In this document: positions 17,888 through 27,349 of the stretch, piece by piece
How positions within the stretch are numbered: position 1 is the first letter of the stretch
How the letters are laid out: each line of letters opens with the position of its first letter
From: Myxacorys californica WJT36-NPBG1
Lineage (GTDB): Bacteria; Cyanobacteriota; Cyanobacteriia; Leptolyngbyales; Leptolyngbyaceae
Direction of reading: 5' to 3'
Assembly: GCA_019359315.1 (NCBI GenBank)
Contig: JAHHHO010000003.1
Span: forward strand, 105,976 to 169,975
Length of the DNA stretch: 64,000 nt
Program-made: the position numbers and the translations under genes
The notes under the pieces: model-generated
What the model saw: only the letters and a program-made list of their open reading frames with translations
The model's database searches: none
What the model was told of the DNA's origin: nothing

Positions 17888-18775
17888 GTGAAGATTGGAT
17901 TTATCGGAATTGGGCTGATGGGACTACCGATGGCGCAACGGCTGATCGATGCTCAACATTCTCTCACGGCGTACAATCGCACATCCGCTAAGTTGGAGCC
18001 GCTAAAGACGGCGGGAGCCAAAATTGTGGATGCTCCAGACCACGCGATCGCGGCTTCTGAAGCGATCGTTCTCATGCTCACTGATGCCACCGCGATTCGC
18101 AGCGTATTGCTGAGCGAGGCATCACGACAACATCTCTTTGGGCGCATAGTGATTCAGATGAGTACGATCGCGCCAGATGAAAGTCGAGAGATTCGAGATG
18201 AGGTTGTGGCAGCAGGTGGAGAATATATCGAAGCACCCGTGCTTGGCAGTATTCCAGAAGCTCAATCTGGCAACCTGATTGTGATGGTCGGTTCAGAACC
18301 AGCGCAGTTTGAGCGAGTGTTGCCTCTTCTAAATGTTTTTGGTTCAGAACCAATCCTTCTAGGTGCAGTCGGATCTGCTTCTACGGTGAAATTAGCGCTA
18401 AATCAACTGATTGGCTCAATGACGAGCGCTTTTTCTGCCAGTTTAGGGCTTGTCGTCCGTCAGAATGTGGATGTAGAAGCGTTCATGAGTATTTTGCGTA
18501 AAAGTGCGTTGTACGCGCCAACCTTTGATAAGAAGTTGCAGCGAATGCTGGATAGAAACTATTCAAATCCTAATTTTCCAACCAAACATCTCAAAAAAGA
18601 TATCGATCTCTTTATTAAAACCGCTCACGCTAATGAGTTGAGCGTTGAGAATGTGAAAGGAGTCCGCAACGTCCTTGAACAGGCACTTCACCAGGAACTT
18701 GCAGAAGGGGACTATGCCGCTTTGTTCTCCATAATTTGTCCTAGCGTTCCCTCGACGTTTGCTGAGCGATCGTGA
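17888..18775 (+). CDS. NAD(P)-dependent beta-hydroxyacid dehydrogenase (3-hydroxyisobutyrate dehydrogenase-like)
   Basis: 295 residues from the GTG at 17888, with AGGAG at 17872-17876 upstream. The Rossmann motif KIGFIGIGLMGLPMAQRL opens the protein. The family signature EYIEAPVLGSIPEAQSGNL (about 120-138) and the catalytic-lysine region GSASTVKLALNQLIGSM (about 165-181) follow, then the all-helical C-terminal domain. It oxidises a small 3-hydroxyacid or, in the glyoxylate reductase subgroup, reduces semialdehydes; the substrate is not fixed by sequence alone. Stands alone after the terminator. Confidence 0.9.
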   Translation: MKIGFIGIGLMGLPMAQRLIDAQHSLTAYNRTSAKLEPLKTAGAKIVDAPDHAIAASEAIVLMLTDATAIRSVLLSEASRQHLFGRIVIQMSTIAPDESREIRDEVVAAGGEYIEAPVLGSIPEAQSGNLIVMVGSEPAQFERVLPLLNVFGSEPILLGAVGSASTVKLALNQLIGSMTSAFSASLGLVVRQNVDVEAFMSILRKSALYAPTFDKKLQRMLDRNYSNPNFPTKHLKKDIDLFIKTAHANELSVENVKGVRNVLEQALHQELAEGDYAALFSIICPSVPSTFAERS

Positions 18776-19547
18776 CGGGCCTTAGTAGCTATCCAGTCTT
18801 CTTAGCTGTAATGGATACAACAGCTATGTTTAAATTTGCTCACTTCCCTCTGTCGCCGTATATACTGCTGGTGAATCTGTTTACGGAGACCTTGAATTAG
18901 ATTTGGCTGAATCAGCTTGAGCTGTTGTATTGGTTTGAGTTTGACCGAAGCTTTCACGAAATGATTAGCGCTTGATTGGCTATGGTTGTTTTTTGCTTAC
19001 TGAAGGTGAGCATCTATTCGAGTAAATTTGGTTTGCTAAAAGAGCTTTGGCCTGGAGGTACAAAATAAAACTCAGTACTTTCCGGAAAGCTTTCTCTTGA
19101 AATGAAAGATACATCAGATACCGTTCTAGGCAAACTCTGACTTCTACAGGCACACCAATGCCATCATTTAGTGTTTTTTGTACAGGCAATAGTCTAAGTC
19201 ACCCTATTAATGTGAATTAATAGAACTTGGTTTAGAAATAAATGTAAAAAAGAATACTTAGAAGGGCATTTTAAGCTCAGTGCAAGTAAGTAAATATTCT
19301 TCAAGAAAGCTTTAGAGACTCTTGAAGAGGCAAAAAGATTTCCTGAAGACCACCTGAAAAGGTTTTAGAGAACACTTCAAGGTCGTTAATGTTACAACAG
19401 CCCCACTAGTAACATTAATCGACACTTTAGCCCCAGCTAAATCCCCACGGTGTCCTCTGAGTTACCCAACTCGATTGTACCTCTCGCATCGCCCCCGCAG
19501 AATGACCCGTTGAACGCGACAGTCACCGTTTGAGTCCAACACAAGCT
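18776..19547. promoter_or_regulatory. Long leader before the exopolysaccharide genes, with a strong inverted repeat
   Basis: No credible gene in about 770 bp. The stretch 19190-19290 is AT-rich. GTCGTTAATGTTAC (19382-19395) and GTAACATTAATCGAC (19409-19423) form a near-perfect inverted repeat of 14 bp with one bulge and a 13-base spacer. No T-run follows, so it is more likely an operator or a leader RNA structure than a terminator. The glycosyltransferase starts 125 bp downstream. Confidence 0.55.
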
Positions 19548-20825
19548 ATGCGTGTCTTAATCTATTCTTACAATTACTATCCAGAGCCAATCGGGATTGC
19601 ACCACTCATGACCGAACTCGCTGAAGGCTTAGCCAAGCGAGGGCATGATGTTCGAGTCATCACAGCGATGCCAAATTACCCGCAGCGACAAATTTACGAA
19701 GCGTATCGGGGGAAGCTTTACACAACGGAAGAACGCAACGGAGTGACGATCCAGCGTAGCTATGTGTGGATTAAGCCAAAGCCAAGTCTAGTCGATCGCA
19801 TCCTGCTAGACAGTAGCTTTGTCTTCACTAGCTTTTTCCAAGCGCTTCGAGGTTGGCGACCAGATTTGATTCTGTTGACTGTGCCGCCTTTGCCTGTGAG
19901 CGTGCCTGCCGCCCTCTTAGGTTGGCTGCACAACTGCCCGATCGTTCTCAACGTTCAAGACATTCTGCCTGAGGCGGCGGTGCATGTCGGGCTAATCAAG
20001 AACAAGCTGATGATCCGTGTTCTTGAGTCTCTAGAGAAGTTTGCCTATCGCACAGCCCACACAGTAAGCGTGATTGCAGATGGCTTTGTCGATAATCTAG
20101 AGCGTAAAGGTGTTCCATCAAGCAAAATCACCTGCATTCCGAACTGGGTCGATGTCAATTTCATCAAGCCTTTGCCGAAAGACAACGCCTTCCGAAAAGC
20201 ACATAATCTGGAAGGTAAGTTTGTTGTGCAATATTCCGGTAATATCGCCCTGACGCAAGGGTTAGAAACCGTTGTAGAGGCGGCGGCTCGATTGCGAGAT
20301 TTTCCAGAAATTGCGTTTGTGATTGTGGGTGAATCAAAAGCGATCGCGAAACTAAAAGATTATTGCGCGGCTTGTGGTGCAGAGAATGTTATGTTGCTGC
20401 CCTTCCAACCCAGAGAGCGGCTTCCAGAAATGTTGGCGGCGGCTGATGTTGGCCTGATTGTGCAGAAGCAAAACGTGGTGTCGTTCAATATGCCGTCTAA
20501 AACGCAAGTGCTGCTGGCAAGTGGGCGTCCGGTGATTGCTTCAGTGCCGAGTACCGGAAGTGCAGCGAAAGCGATCGAGAAGAGTCATGGTGGCGTGGTT
20601 GTAGAGCCAGAGCATCCAGAAGCATTGGCGCAGCAGATTTTGGAACTTTACAAAAACCCTGAGTATGCCGCATTGCTTGGCAAGCAAGGTCGTCAATATG
20701 CGATCGAGCGGTATTCGTTTGAGCAAGCGTTGAATCAGTACGAAGCGCTGTTCCAGAAGGTGAAAGAAGGCTCTGAGGCAGTTAAACCTGCTTATGCATT
20801 GAGTGTGAATAAGTCAAGCAGTTAG
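19548..20825 (+). CDS. Glycosyltransferase family 4, WbuB-like
   Basis: 425 residues from the ATG at 19548; the in-frame TTG at 19530 would add six residues. The N-terminal Rossmann-like domain starts MRVLIYSYNYYPEPIGIAPL. The donor-binding C-terminal domain has FVVQYSGNIALTQGLETVVEAA and NMPSKTQVLLASGRPVIAS before GGVVVEPEHPEALAQ, as in GT4 enzymes such as WbuB/WcaI. It would add a sugar to a lipid-linked exopolysaccharide or O-antigen precursor on the cytoplasmic face. Downstream GT2 and acetyltransferase genes support a surface glycan role. A terminator follows. Confidence 0.88.
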   Translation: MRVLIYSYNYYPEPIGIAPLMTELAEGLAKRGHDVRVITAMPNYPQRQIYEAYRGKLYTTEERNGVTIQRSYVWIKPKPSLVDRILLDSSFVFTSFFQALRGWRPDLILLTVPPLPVSVPAALLGWLHNCPIVLNVQDILPEAAVHVGLIKNKLMIRVLESLEKFAYRTAHTVSVIADGFVDNLERKGVPSSKITCIPNWVDVNFIKPLPKDNAFRKAHNLEGKFVVQYSGNIALTQGLETVVEAAARLRDFPEIAFVIVGESKAIAKLKDYCAACGAENVMLLPFQPRERLPEMLAAADVGLIVQKQNVVSFNMPSKTQVLLASGRPVIASVPSTGSAAKAIEKSHGGVVVEPEHPEALAQQILELYKNPEYAALLGKQGRQYAIERYSFEQALNQYEALFQKVKEGSEAVKPAYALSVNKSSS

Positions 20826-20853
20826 TTAGCTGTTTTTGATTCTCAGTAAAGTT

Positions 20854-20887
20854 AAGGGTTTATGTTTCATGCATAAGCCCTTTTTTT
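20854..20887 (+). terminator. Rho-independent terminator after the GT4 gene
   Basis: AAGGGTTTATG (20854-20864) pairs with CATAAGCCCTT (20872-20882), one G-U pair, followed by a run of seven Ts. It separates the GT4 gene from the GT2 pair. Confidence 0.85.
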
Positions 20888-21299
20888 GACCGCTTGAGTG
20901 TTTCTAGAGAACTTCTCATCACGCCGTTTCAGAGTTGCTCAGGACTGCCGCAAAGATTCTTGTGGCAATGGTATTGAGATACCTTCTGGAAGGTGCCTGA
21001 GGATGTAACAGACATCAGACGGCTTCATGCTTCCTTGCGTAGCGTTGCGGCAGGCGTCTGCTATTAAACCCGCTGCCAAGATGTGAGTCGTGTTGCTGTC
21101 AACTTTTGGAGCAATTTTTGGAGCAATACAAAGCGATTTGCAGAATATAAAATTTTTAGTAATTTGATCAAATCGCGTGGGCATTATAAAGACGAAATCA
21201 AGCTAATCTGTCTATCAATCCTGCATCTTAAGGCAATTGTAAAGTGATGGTTTCTGGTTGGTCTGAGATTTTGACGACATTTCCTCTGTTGGCTTAACA
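20888..21299. other. Intergenic region with a dispersed repeat copy
   Basis: About 410 bp without a credible gene. It contains TTCCTTGCGTAGCGTTGCGG at 21031-21050 followed by CAGGCGTCTG, a copy of a short sequence also found near 49672 and 62331. An 81-residue leftward reading frame across it has no family features and is considered spurious. Confidence 0.4.
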
Positions 21300-22235
21300 A
21301 TGATGACTTCTAATCTAGCTAAAGTCCCGGTTTCCGTTCTAATTCCAGCAAAAAATGAAGAAGCGAATTTGCCCGCCTGTTTGGAGAGCGTTGCCAGAGC
21401 CGATGAGGTGTTTGTTGTTGACTCCCAGAGTAGCGATCGTTCGGCTGACATTTCCCAAAAGTATGGCGCGACGCTAGTTCAATTCCAGTTCAATGGTCGC
21501 TGGCCTAAGAAGAAAAACTGGTCGCTGGAAAATCTGCCGTTTCGCAATGAGTGGGTGCTGATTGTCGATTGCGATGAGCGCATCACGCCTGAACTTTGGG
21601 AAGAGATTGAAGCAGCAATTGCTCAGTCTGACCATGATGGATACTATCTCAATCGTCGAGTCTTTTTCTTAGGGCAATGGATCCGTTATGGTGGCAAGTA
21701 TCCAGACTGGAATCTTCGCTTATTTAGACATACGAAAGGACGCTACGAAAACTTAAATACTGAAGACATTCGCAATACTGGCGATAACGAAGTTCATGAA
21801 CATGTTGTTCTGCCAGGTAAGGTTGGCTATCTAAAGAACGATATGCTGCACATTGACTTCAAAGATCTGTATCACTGGCTAGAGCGTCACAACCGCTATT
21901 CCAACTGGGAAGCGCAGGTGTATTTGAATGTGCTGAATGGAAAAGGCGATAGTGGCACGATCGGAGCTAATTTGTTTGGGAATGCCGTGCAGCGCAAGCG
22001 ATTTCTCAAAAAGATTTGGGTTAGGTTGCCGTTCAAGCCCTTCTTGAGATTTGTACTGTTCTATTTTATTCGGCTCGGATTTTTAGATGGTAAAGCTGGC
22101 TATACTTACGGGCGTCTGCTCAGCCAATATGAATATCAGATTGGGGTAAAACTCTACGAACTACAGCAGTGTGGTGGTACGTTGAATACGCAACCTGTAC
22201 CAACTCTTCAACCCATTCCTCAACCTGAGTCTTAA
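21300..22235 (+). CDS. Glycosyltransferase family 2
   Basis: 311 residues; start ATG at 21300 or 21303. The GT-A nucleotide-binding fold starts VPVSVLIPAKNEEANLPACL. The metal-binding region is LIVDCDERITPELW (about 96-109). The pattern with NWSLENLPF and a later YGGKYPDWNLRLFRH matches WaaE/KdtX-like GT2 enzymes. It likely extends a lipid-linked surface polysaccharide. The stop codon overlaps the next start (TAATG), so translation is probably coupled to the acetyltransferase. Confidence 0.9.
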   Translation: MMTSNLAKVPVSVLIPAKNEEANLPACLESVARADEVFVVDSQSSDRSADISQKYGATLVQFQFNGRWPKKKNWSLENLPFRNEWVLIVDCDERITPELWEEIEAAIAQSDHDGYYLNRRVFFLGQWIRYGGKYPDWNLRLFRHTKGRYENLNTEDIRNTGDNEVHEHVVLPGKVGYLKNDMLHIDFKDLYHWLERHNRYSNWEAQVYLNVLNGKGDSGTIGANLFGNAVQRKRFLKKIWVRLPFKPFLRFVLFYFIRLGFLDGKAGYTYGRLLSQYEYQIGVKLYELQQCGGTLNTQPVPTLQPIPQPES

Positions 22236-22852
22236 TGCTGGAGAAGATAGAGAGAGAGGGTGACCGGAGATCTCTTCCTGCACCGATTTTGACTGCTAAA
22301 CCCCTTGTGAATTTACAAAACTATGACCAATCCTGGTTCGATCGCGGTCGTCCGGGGTGGGTTGTGTTGTTGTGGTGGCTGGTGCAAGCGATCACATTCC
22401 CGCTCACGCCTCAACCGTTTAACAACATTAGACGCGGCATCCTACGACTATTTGGCGCGAAGGTTGGAAAAGGCGTTCTGGTTCGCCCGACCGCTAGGTT
22501 TACCTATCCTTGGAACGTGGAGATTGGTGATTATAGCTGGATTGGGGATGATGTAGTGTTTTATAGCCTCGATCGCATTCAGATTGGTGAACATTGTGTC
22601 ATTTCGCAGAAAACCTATCTCTGTACGGGAAGTCATGACCTGCACGATCCGAGTTTTGGATTGGTGACGGGAGCGATCGCGATCGGAAATGGCGCTTGGA
22701 TCGCCACGGACTGCTTTATTGCTCCCGGTGTGCAGATTGGAGCTAACGCAGTCGTAGGTACACGCAGCAGTGTTTTCACGTCGCTTCCCGAGCAGCAAGT
22801 TTGCTGGGGCACGCCTTGTCGTCCTCAGTATGAGAGAGAGTTCCGAGCCTAG
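22235..22852 (+). CDS. WcaF-type colanic acid acetyltransferase (left-handed beta helix)
   Basis: 205 residues. A membrane-associated N-terminal part (WVVLLWWLVQAITFPLTPQPF) is followed by hexapeptide repeats with I/V-G-x-x motifs: VEIGDYSWIGDDV, IQIGEHCVISQKT, IAIGNGAWIATDCFIAPGV. The end CWGTPCRP is typical of the WcaF group. It would O-acetylate an exopolysaccharide sugar using acetyl-CoA. It overlaps the GT2 gene by 1 bp. Its stop abuts the stop of the convergent chorismate lyase gene. Confidence 0.9.
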   Translation: MLEKIEREGDRRSLPAPILTAKPLVNLQNYDQSWFDRGRPGWVVLLWWLVQAITFPLTPQPFNNIRRGILRLFGAKVGKGVLVRPTARFTYPWNVEIGDYSWIGDDVVFYSLDRIQIGEHCVISQKTYLCTGSHDLHDPSFGLVTGAIAIGNGAWIATDCFIAPGVQIGANAVVGTRSSVFTSLPEQQVCWGTPCRPQYEREFRA

Positions 22853-23473
22853 CTATGTCGATCGCTCCAACCGCATTGGACCTAAATATTTTTCTAAGTA
22901 AGGCGAAAAAACTTCATAAATTAAGGTTAGGGGCTGTCCGTGATGCCAGAAGAGATAATGGCGTCCCCAGAAAGGTCCTGGATGTCCAAACGCTTCTTCT
23001 AAGGCTTTGGAGTGACCGTAGTACAACCCTTGAATATCACGGTATAGTTCGGCCCTAAGCCGAGAAAGATTTAGCCAAATGGGTTGCGATCGATTCTGCA
23101 AATAGTCATCAATGTGGCTCAACTCCCACCACGAGGTGGCATATCCTAACCGTTGACCAGAAGCTGTTCTAAGCCAAATCTGGCGACGTAGACGAGGTCC
23201 AGGAACTTTCTCAATCGAGCTTGGGGCATGATCGGTCGCAAATCCGATCGGCGACATATCTAGCACATCTACTTCTGTGCGTTCGCCTGTGAGGAGCTGC
23301 AAACAGTGAGTTGGAGAGCCATCTCCAAGCATCATCATCTGCCAAGTTGGGGCAAGTTGAGTGTGGGGTAATCCTTGCTGAATGTCCTGTTCGCCGCCCT
23401 GCCAAAGAGGACTGAGAGCGTGCCAAGTGGTGGGCAAGATTGCGCTATCTTTGGGTCTAAAGGTGGCAGTCAC
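22853..23473 (-). CDS. Chorismate lyase (cyanobacterial type)
   Basis: 206 residues. The pattern LTGERTEVDVLDMSPIG (about 60-76), PRLRRQIWLRTASGQRLGYATSWW and GPFWGRHYLFWHHGQPLTLIYEVFSPYL matches the chorismate pyruvate-lyase-like (DUF98) family, to which Synechocystis Sll1797 belongs. It removes pyruvate from chorismate to give 4-hydroxybenzoate for plastoquinone biosynthesis. It faces the acetyltransferase gene tail-to-tail with no gap, and diverges from thrB. Confidence 0.85.
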   Translation of the reverse strand: MTATFRPKDSAILPTTWHALSPLWQGGEQDIQQGLPHTQLAPTWQMMMLGDGSPTHCLQLLTGERTEVDVLDMSPIGFATDHAPSSIEKVPGPRLRRQIWLRTASGQRLGYATSWWELSHIDDYLQNRSQPIWLNLSRLRAELYRDIQGLYYGHSKALEEAFGHPGPFWGRHYLFWHHGQPLTLIYEVFSPYLEKYLGPMRLERST

Positions 23474-23661
23474 GTTGCTTTACAGAAGTTAACTTATCTT
23501 TAATGATAACGCTCTCAGTTCAGTTACTGCGGTTGCTTCATAAATTTGGAGTCTGAAGCCATCTTCTAGGGCTGCAAATTATGTCGGTGCTGCGCTATGA
23601 GAAATGCTGGTAATCTTCTAAACGGGTTGTCCATTCAGCATCTTTTCTCGCAAACGTTCAT

Positions 23662-24588
23662 ATGTCTACTGTCACCGTTAAAGTTCCTGCCACGACTGCA
23701 AATATTGGTCCCGGATTTGATTGCTTGGGAGCGGCACTCACTCTCTACAATCAGTTCGCCTTTTCACCGCTATCTGATGGAGAAGCTTTAAGGATTACCG
23801 TGAGCGGTGCAGAGGCGAATCGGGTTTCTACAACTGCTACTAATTTGGTGTATCAAGCCTTTTGTAAGCTATGCGATCGCATTAACAAACCTATCCCTGC
23901 GATTCACCTTGATATTCAAATGGATGTCCCCTTAGCGCGGGGATTGGGAAGCTCAGCGACGGCGATCGTTGGCGGGATTGTCGGTGCGAATGTTTTGGCA
24001 GGTTCGCCGCTCAGCCCCGATCAGTTAGCAGATTTAGCGACGGAAATCGAAGGTCATCCCGATAATGTAGTTCCGGCGCTGATGGGTGGTTGTCGATTGG
24101 CAGCATCAGGCTATGCCGAGACTGAAACTTGTCGCCCTTGGGAAATCTGCGAATTGAGTTGGAATGCTAACGTTGTTCCCATTGTTGCCATTCCCGATTT
24201 TGAGCTTTCAACGGCAGACGCAAGAAAAGTGTTGCCTGCTGACTATAGCCGTGCTGATGCTATCTTTAACGCGGCTCACTTAGGATTGCTCCTGCGGGGG
24301 TTAGAAACTGGAAACGCGGATTGGTTAAGAGCGGCGTTGCAAGATCGAATTCATCAACCTTACCGTCAGGCGTTGATTAGGGGATATGACGCTGTGCAGA
24401 AGGGCGCGATCGCGGCAGGTGCGTATGGCATGGTGATCAGTGGCGCAGGTCCGACTCTGTTGGCGCTGTCTGATCCGAATCAAGCCGAATCAGTGCGATC
24501 TGCAATGGAAAACGCTTGGATAGCTCGAGGGATTGGCGTACAGGTGAAAGTATTGACCCTTGATACTCAAGGAGCGCGCATATCGTGA
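23662..24588 (+). CDS. thrB: Homoserine kinase
   Basis: 308 residues. It opens with [22 protein letters not shown], the GHMP-kinase N-terminal motif. The phosphate-binding loop [18 protein letters not shown] lies at about 88-105 and the third GHMP motif [17 protein letters not shown] at about 252-268. It phosphorylates L-homoserine in threonine synthesis. The start ATG at 23662 gives the family's normal length. Confidence 0.95.
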   Translation: MSTVTVKVPATTANIGPGFDCLGAALTLYNQFAFSPLSDGEALRITVSGAEANRVSTTATNLVYQAFCKLCDRINKPIPAIHLDIQMDVPLARGLGSSATAIVGGIVGANVLAGSPLSPDQLADLATEIEGHPDNVVPALMGGCRLAASGYAETETCRPWEICELSWNANVVPIVAIPDFELSTADARKVLPADYSRADAIFNAAHLGLLLRGLETGNADWLRAALQDRIHQPYRQALIRGYDAVQKGAIAAGAYGMVISGAGPTLLALSDPNQAESVRSAMENAWIARGIGVQVKVLTLDTQGARIS

Positions 24589-24662
24589 GGCGTCGGCTCT
24601 TTGGTTAGTCAGTTCCTTGTGCTCTAAACTGAGGATTAAGTTTTGTTAGGACGCCTTCTCTC

Positions 24663-25175
24663 ATGCTCAGACGCCTAGTTCTCATCCTGTTCGTTGCGAT
24701 TTATTGGCTTACCTCTACTCAATCCGCAGGTGCAACTCCTCTTCAGTCCGTTCCGGTTGCCGCCATCTTTTCATTCCCGAACTCTCGACCCGCTAACTTG
24801 GGAATCGGTAGCACTGGCTTTGCTGCCTGCCCTAAAACACCCAACTGCGTCAGTAGCTTCAGCACCGATCCAGTCCACCAAATCGAGCCACTGCGCTATA
24901 CATCCTCACCCGAACAGGCATTTACTAGTTTAAAGCAAACCATTGCAGCACTGCCCAGAACCAAGGTCATTAGCGAAACAGATACCTACTTGTACACAGA
25001 ATTTACAAGCAGATTTATGGGGTTTGTGGACGATGTAGAGTTTTCCTTAGACAAACCTGCGGGCATAATTCAAGTGCGATCTGCTTCTCGTTTAGGTGAA
25101 TCGGATTTAGGCGTCAATCGCAAACGAATCGAACTCATTCGCATAAAGCTAAAAGACGCTGAAAACGTTGGTTAA
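24663..25175 (+). CDS. DUF1499 family secreted protein
   Basis: 170 residues. Residues 1-25 form a signal peptide (LILFVAIYWLTSTQSAGATP). The mature part begins FAACPKTPNCVSSFSTD, the CP..PNCVSS motif of DUF1499. The family block DTYLYTEFTSRFMGFVDDVEF follows, then IQVRSASRLGESDLGVNRKRIE. These are exported proteins of unknown function, often next to lipid or photosynthesis genes. A strong terminator follows after 16 bp. Confidence 0.9.
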   Translation: MLRRLVLILFVAIYWLTSTQSAGATPLQSVPVAAIFSFPNSRPANLGIGSTGFAACPKTPNCVSSFSTDPVHQIEPLRYTSSPEQAFTSLKQTIAALPRTKVISETDTYLYTEFTSRFMGFVDDVEFSLDKPAGIIQVRSASRLGESDLGVNRKRIELIRIKLKDAENVG

Positions 25176-25191
25176 TTGGCTAGAAAACTAC

Positions 25192-25227
25192 AAAAAAGGA
25201 GCTTCCACACTGGAAGCTCCTTTTTTA
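25192..25227 (+). terminator. Rho-independent terminator after the DUF1499 gene
   Basis: AAAAAAGGAGCTTCCA (25192-25208) and TGGAAGCTCCTTTTTT (25211-25226) form a perfect hairpin with a tiny loop and a T-tail. It could work in both directions. Confidence 0.92.
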
Positions 25228-25405
25228 TTTAGAAAAATTAATCACACGGCTTTCTTGACAAATAAGTGCAGCATCATAAACATTTTGTACCCAAACTCAT
25301 GCGTTAGAATGGGTTAACAAGCCTTCTATTTTCCGAACTTCGTTGTGATTCCTTCGGAAGCTTGAGGGCATCTGCTCTCATCTCCTAAAGGAGTGTTCCA
25401 TTTGA

Positions 25406-26092
25406 ATGCGTGAGTCGCCGAAACTCTTCCGTCCTAACTATCCTAAAGCTGATTCTGCCAACGCTCCTATCCTGAGTGCGCCTCAGTTTTCGGATGAGTT
25501 TCAACCGTTGCGGGAACGAGCGATCGCGTGGTTAAAGTTAAATGTGCCCGAAACCCGACTGCGGCACATCATTCGAGTCGAGAAGATGTCAGTTGAATTG
25601 GCTCAACGCCATCGGCTTGATCCTGAGAAAGCGGCGATCGCAGGATTAATGCACGATTTAGCCAAATTTTTCAAGCCCGATCGATTACTGCAAATGGCAA
25701 AGGATGAAGGATTAGAACTCGACGCGATCGATGAACTCAATCCCCATTTACTTCATGCAGATGTTGGTGCGATCGTGGCCCGTGATGAATTCGGAATTCA
25801 CGACCCTGATATTCTCAATGCAATTCGCAACCACACGCTGGGCAGACCGCAAATGAGCTTACTGAGTTGCGTCGTCTATCTGGCGGACGGCTTGGAACCG
25901 GGGCGAGGGAGCACCCCGGAGTTAGAAGAATTGCGTCGATTAAGTCGTCAAGATTTGGTCGAGGCAACGTGGAAGTCAGCTGATTGTTCTATCAAACATT
26001 TGATTCAGGCACGACATCTGATTCACCCTCGAACCGTTGATACTCGTAATTGGTTTTTACAAACCGCAACGCAACGCTCTCGAAAATCCTAA
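25406..26092 (+). CDS. yqeK: YqeK-type HD phosphohydrolase (diadenosine tetraphosphate hydrolase)
   Basis: 228 residues. The HD core starts RHIIRVEKMSVELAQRH. It contains the metal ligands in AGLMHDLAKFFKPDRLL (about 90), LLHADVGAIVARDEF and NAIRNHTLGRPQMS, then VYLADGLEPGR, matching YqeK. YqeK hydrolyses Ap4A symmetrically to ADP. The neighbour 103 bp downstream is rsfS, the usual partner in bacteria. Confidence 0.92.
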   Translation: MRESPKLFRPNYPKADSANAPILSAPQFSDEFQPLRERAIAWLKLNVPETRLRHIIRVEKMSVELAQRHRLDPEKAAIAGLMHDLAKFFKPDRLLQMAKDEGLELDAIDELNPHLLHADVGAIVARDEFGIHDPDILNAIRNHTLGRPQMSLLSCVVYLADGLEPGRGSTPELEELRRLSRQDLVEATWKSADCSIKHLIQARHLIHPRTVDTRNWFLQTATQRSRKS

Positions 26093-26194
26093 TATCCTAG
26101 AGTTATGCCACCTAATTTTAGATATCGATTGTCTCGCTGTTCGCATTTCCTAATGTCCAATTCAACTCTTTACGTAAAAGGAATTTAGACCTGA

Positions 26195-26641
26195 ATGGCA
26201 AATCTTTCTAACCAACAAACCCTCTCCACCATCGCGAATCCTGCACTGCAAGCATCAGATCGAAACTATGCTCTGGCCTTGGCGATCGCAGAAGCGGCTG
26301 ATGAGCGCAAAGGGGGCGATATTGTCCTTCTCAAAGTTGGCGATGTCTCGGTGTTAGCAGATTACTTTGTGTTGATTACAGGTTTCTCGAAGGTGCAAGT
26401 GCGCGCGATCGCGGGCATGGTTCAAGACAAAGTAGAAGAACAGTTCGATCGCAAGCCGATTCGCTCAGCCGGGCTTATGGAGGGCACGTGGGCTTTGTTG
26501 GATTACGGCGATGTGATTGTGCATATCATGATGCCCACGGAGCGCGACTATTATGGGTTAGAAGCGTTTTGGGGACATGCAGAAAGCACGCCGTATAGTG
26601 CGCTGGCGCTACAGGCTTCTGACGGACTCACGAATCAGTAA
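26195..26641 (+). CDS. rsfS: Ribosomal silencing factor RsfS
   Basis: 148 residues. The family blocks are EAADERKGGDIVLLKVGDVSVLADYFVLITGFSKVQVRAI broken across about 30-70, then GLMEGTWALLDYGDVIVHIM and ERDYYGLEAFWGHAES. RsfS binds ribosomal protein uL14 and blocks subunit joining when nutrients are limited. The yqeK-rsfS order is widely conserved. Confidence 0.95.
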   Translation: MANLSNQQTLSTIANPALQASDRNYALALAIAEAADERKGGDIVLLKVGDVSVLADYFVLITGFSKVQVRAIAGMVQDKVEEQFDRKPIRSAGLMEGTWALLDYGDVIVHIMMPTERDYYGLEAFWGHAESTPYSALALQASDGLTNQ

Positions 26642-26723
26642 TCTCCATTCGGCGAGTAACAATGAACTAAAACTGGTATCGATAGTTGCTCGCTGAAGGA
26701 TATTTGCAATCAATGCCGTTTCG

Positions 26724-27316
26724 TTGGTAGCCAATTTAAGTCAATTGGCTACTGTTTTTGTGCAATTAATTATTGATCTAAGTCAGCTAGTTTATAATTT
26801 GTTGTCATTAACTAAATCGGCTATGACTCAAGGACAAAGGAACTTACCAGATTTATCAAGAAATCCCATAGTCGTAACCCTAACTCTGCTAATAGGAGTC
26901 TCAGGATTAGTTTTTGCCGCAGACCAGAAATGGCATTTTTTGCCTGAATGGAAACGCCCAAGTTTTAGTATTGTGAGTCCCTCTAATCAGTCTTATGTCA
27001 AAGTTAAAGAAACTGTCAAAGGAACTTGTCAACGTTTACCCGAAGACGCCTATCATGGCTATACGTCCAGTCTTCTCCACCTAATAACAAGTTTTATTTG
27101 AAAGATATTTCAAATCAATGTCGTGGTAAGAACATTGTTTAGAAGCTAGAAGAGCTAAATATCGGTGGTGCTACGAGTCGGGGCAGAGCTTACTTGCTAG
27201 GAATTGCTTTAGTAGATGAAGGAGGGCATCAACAACTCCAGTTAAATTCAAAAGAACTCGATAATCTTCCAGACGGCGCAAAGAAGAGCAGTGAAGTTCT
27301 GGTCAACCGAAAGTAA
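26724..27316 (+). pseudogene. Broken gene for a membrane-anchored periplasmic protein
   Basis: The intact 5' part (26724-27101; an ATG start is at 26823) codes for a helical segment, a transmembrane helix (PIVVTLTLLIGVSGLVFAA) and FSIVSPSNQSYVKVKETVKGTCQ. At about 27053 the frame shifts: two extra bases (or one lost) lead into WLYVQSSPPNNKFYLKDIS, which continues the same protein sense. An in-frame TAG at 27140-27142 then interrupts, followed by YLLGIALVDEGGHQQLQ and VLVNRK up to TAA at 27314-27316. The two breaks make a functional product unlikely. The parent family is not recognised. Confidence 0.7.
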
Positions 27317-27349
27317 CTGTTGATCTATGTACGAAGAAAAGTGGAAAGG

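Noticed and set aside
18980..19189. 69-residue leftward ORF in the long leader
   Set aside because: Composition is unlike a protein, and no start signal or homology-like motif is visible.
20939..21184. 81-residue leftward ORF
   Set aside because: It is built across a dispersed repeat, has no family features and lies between two terminated rightward genes.
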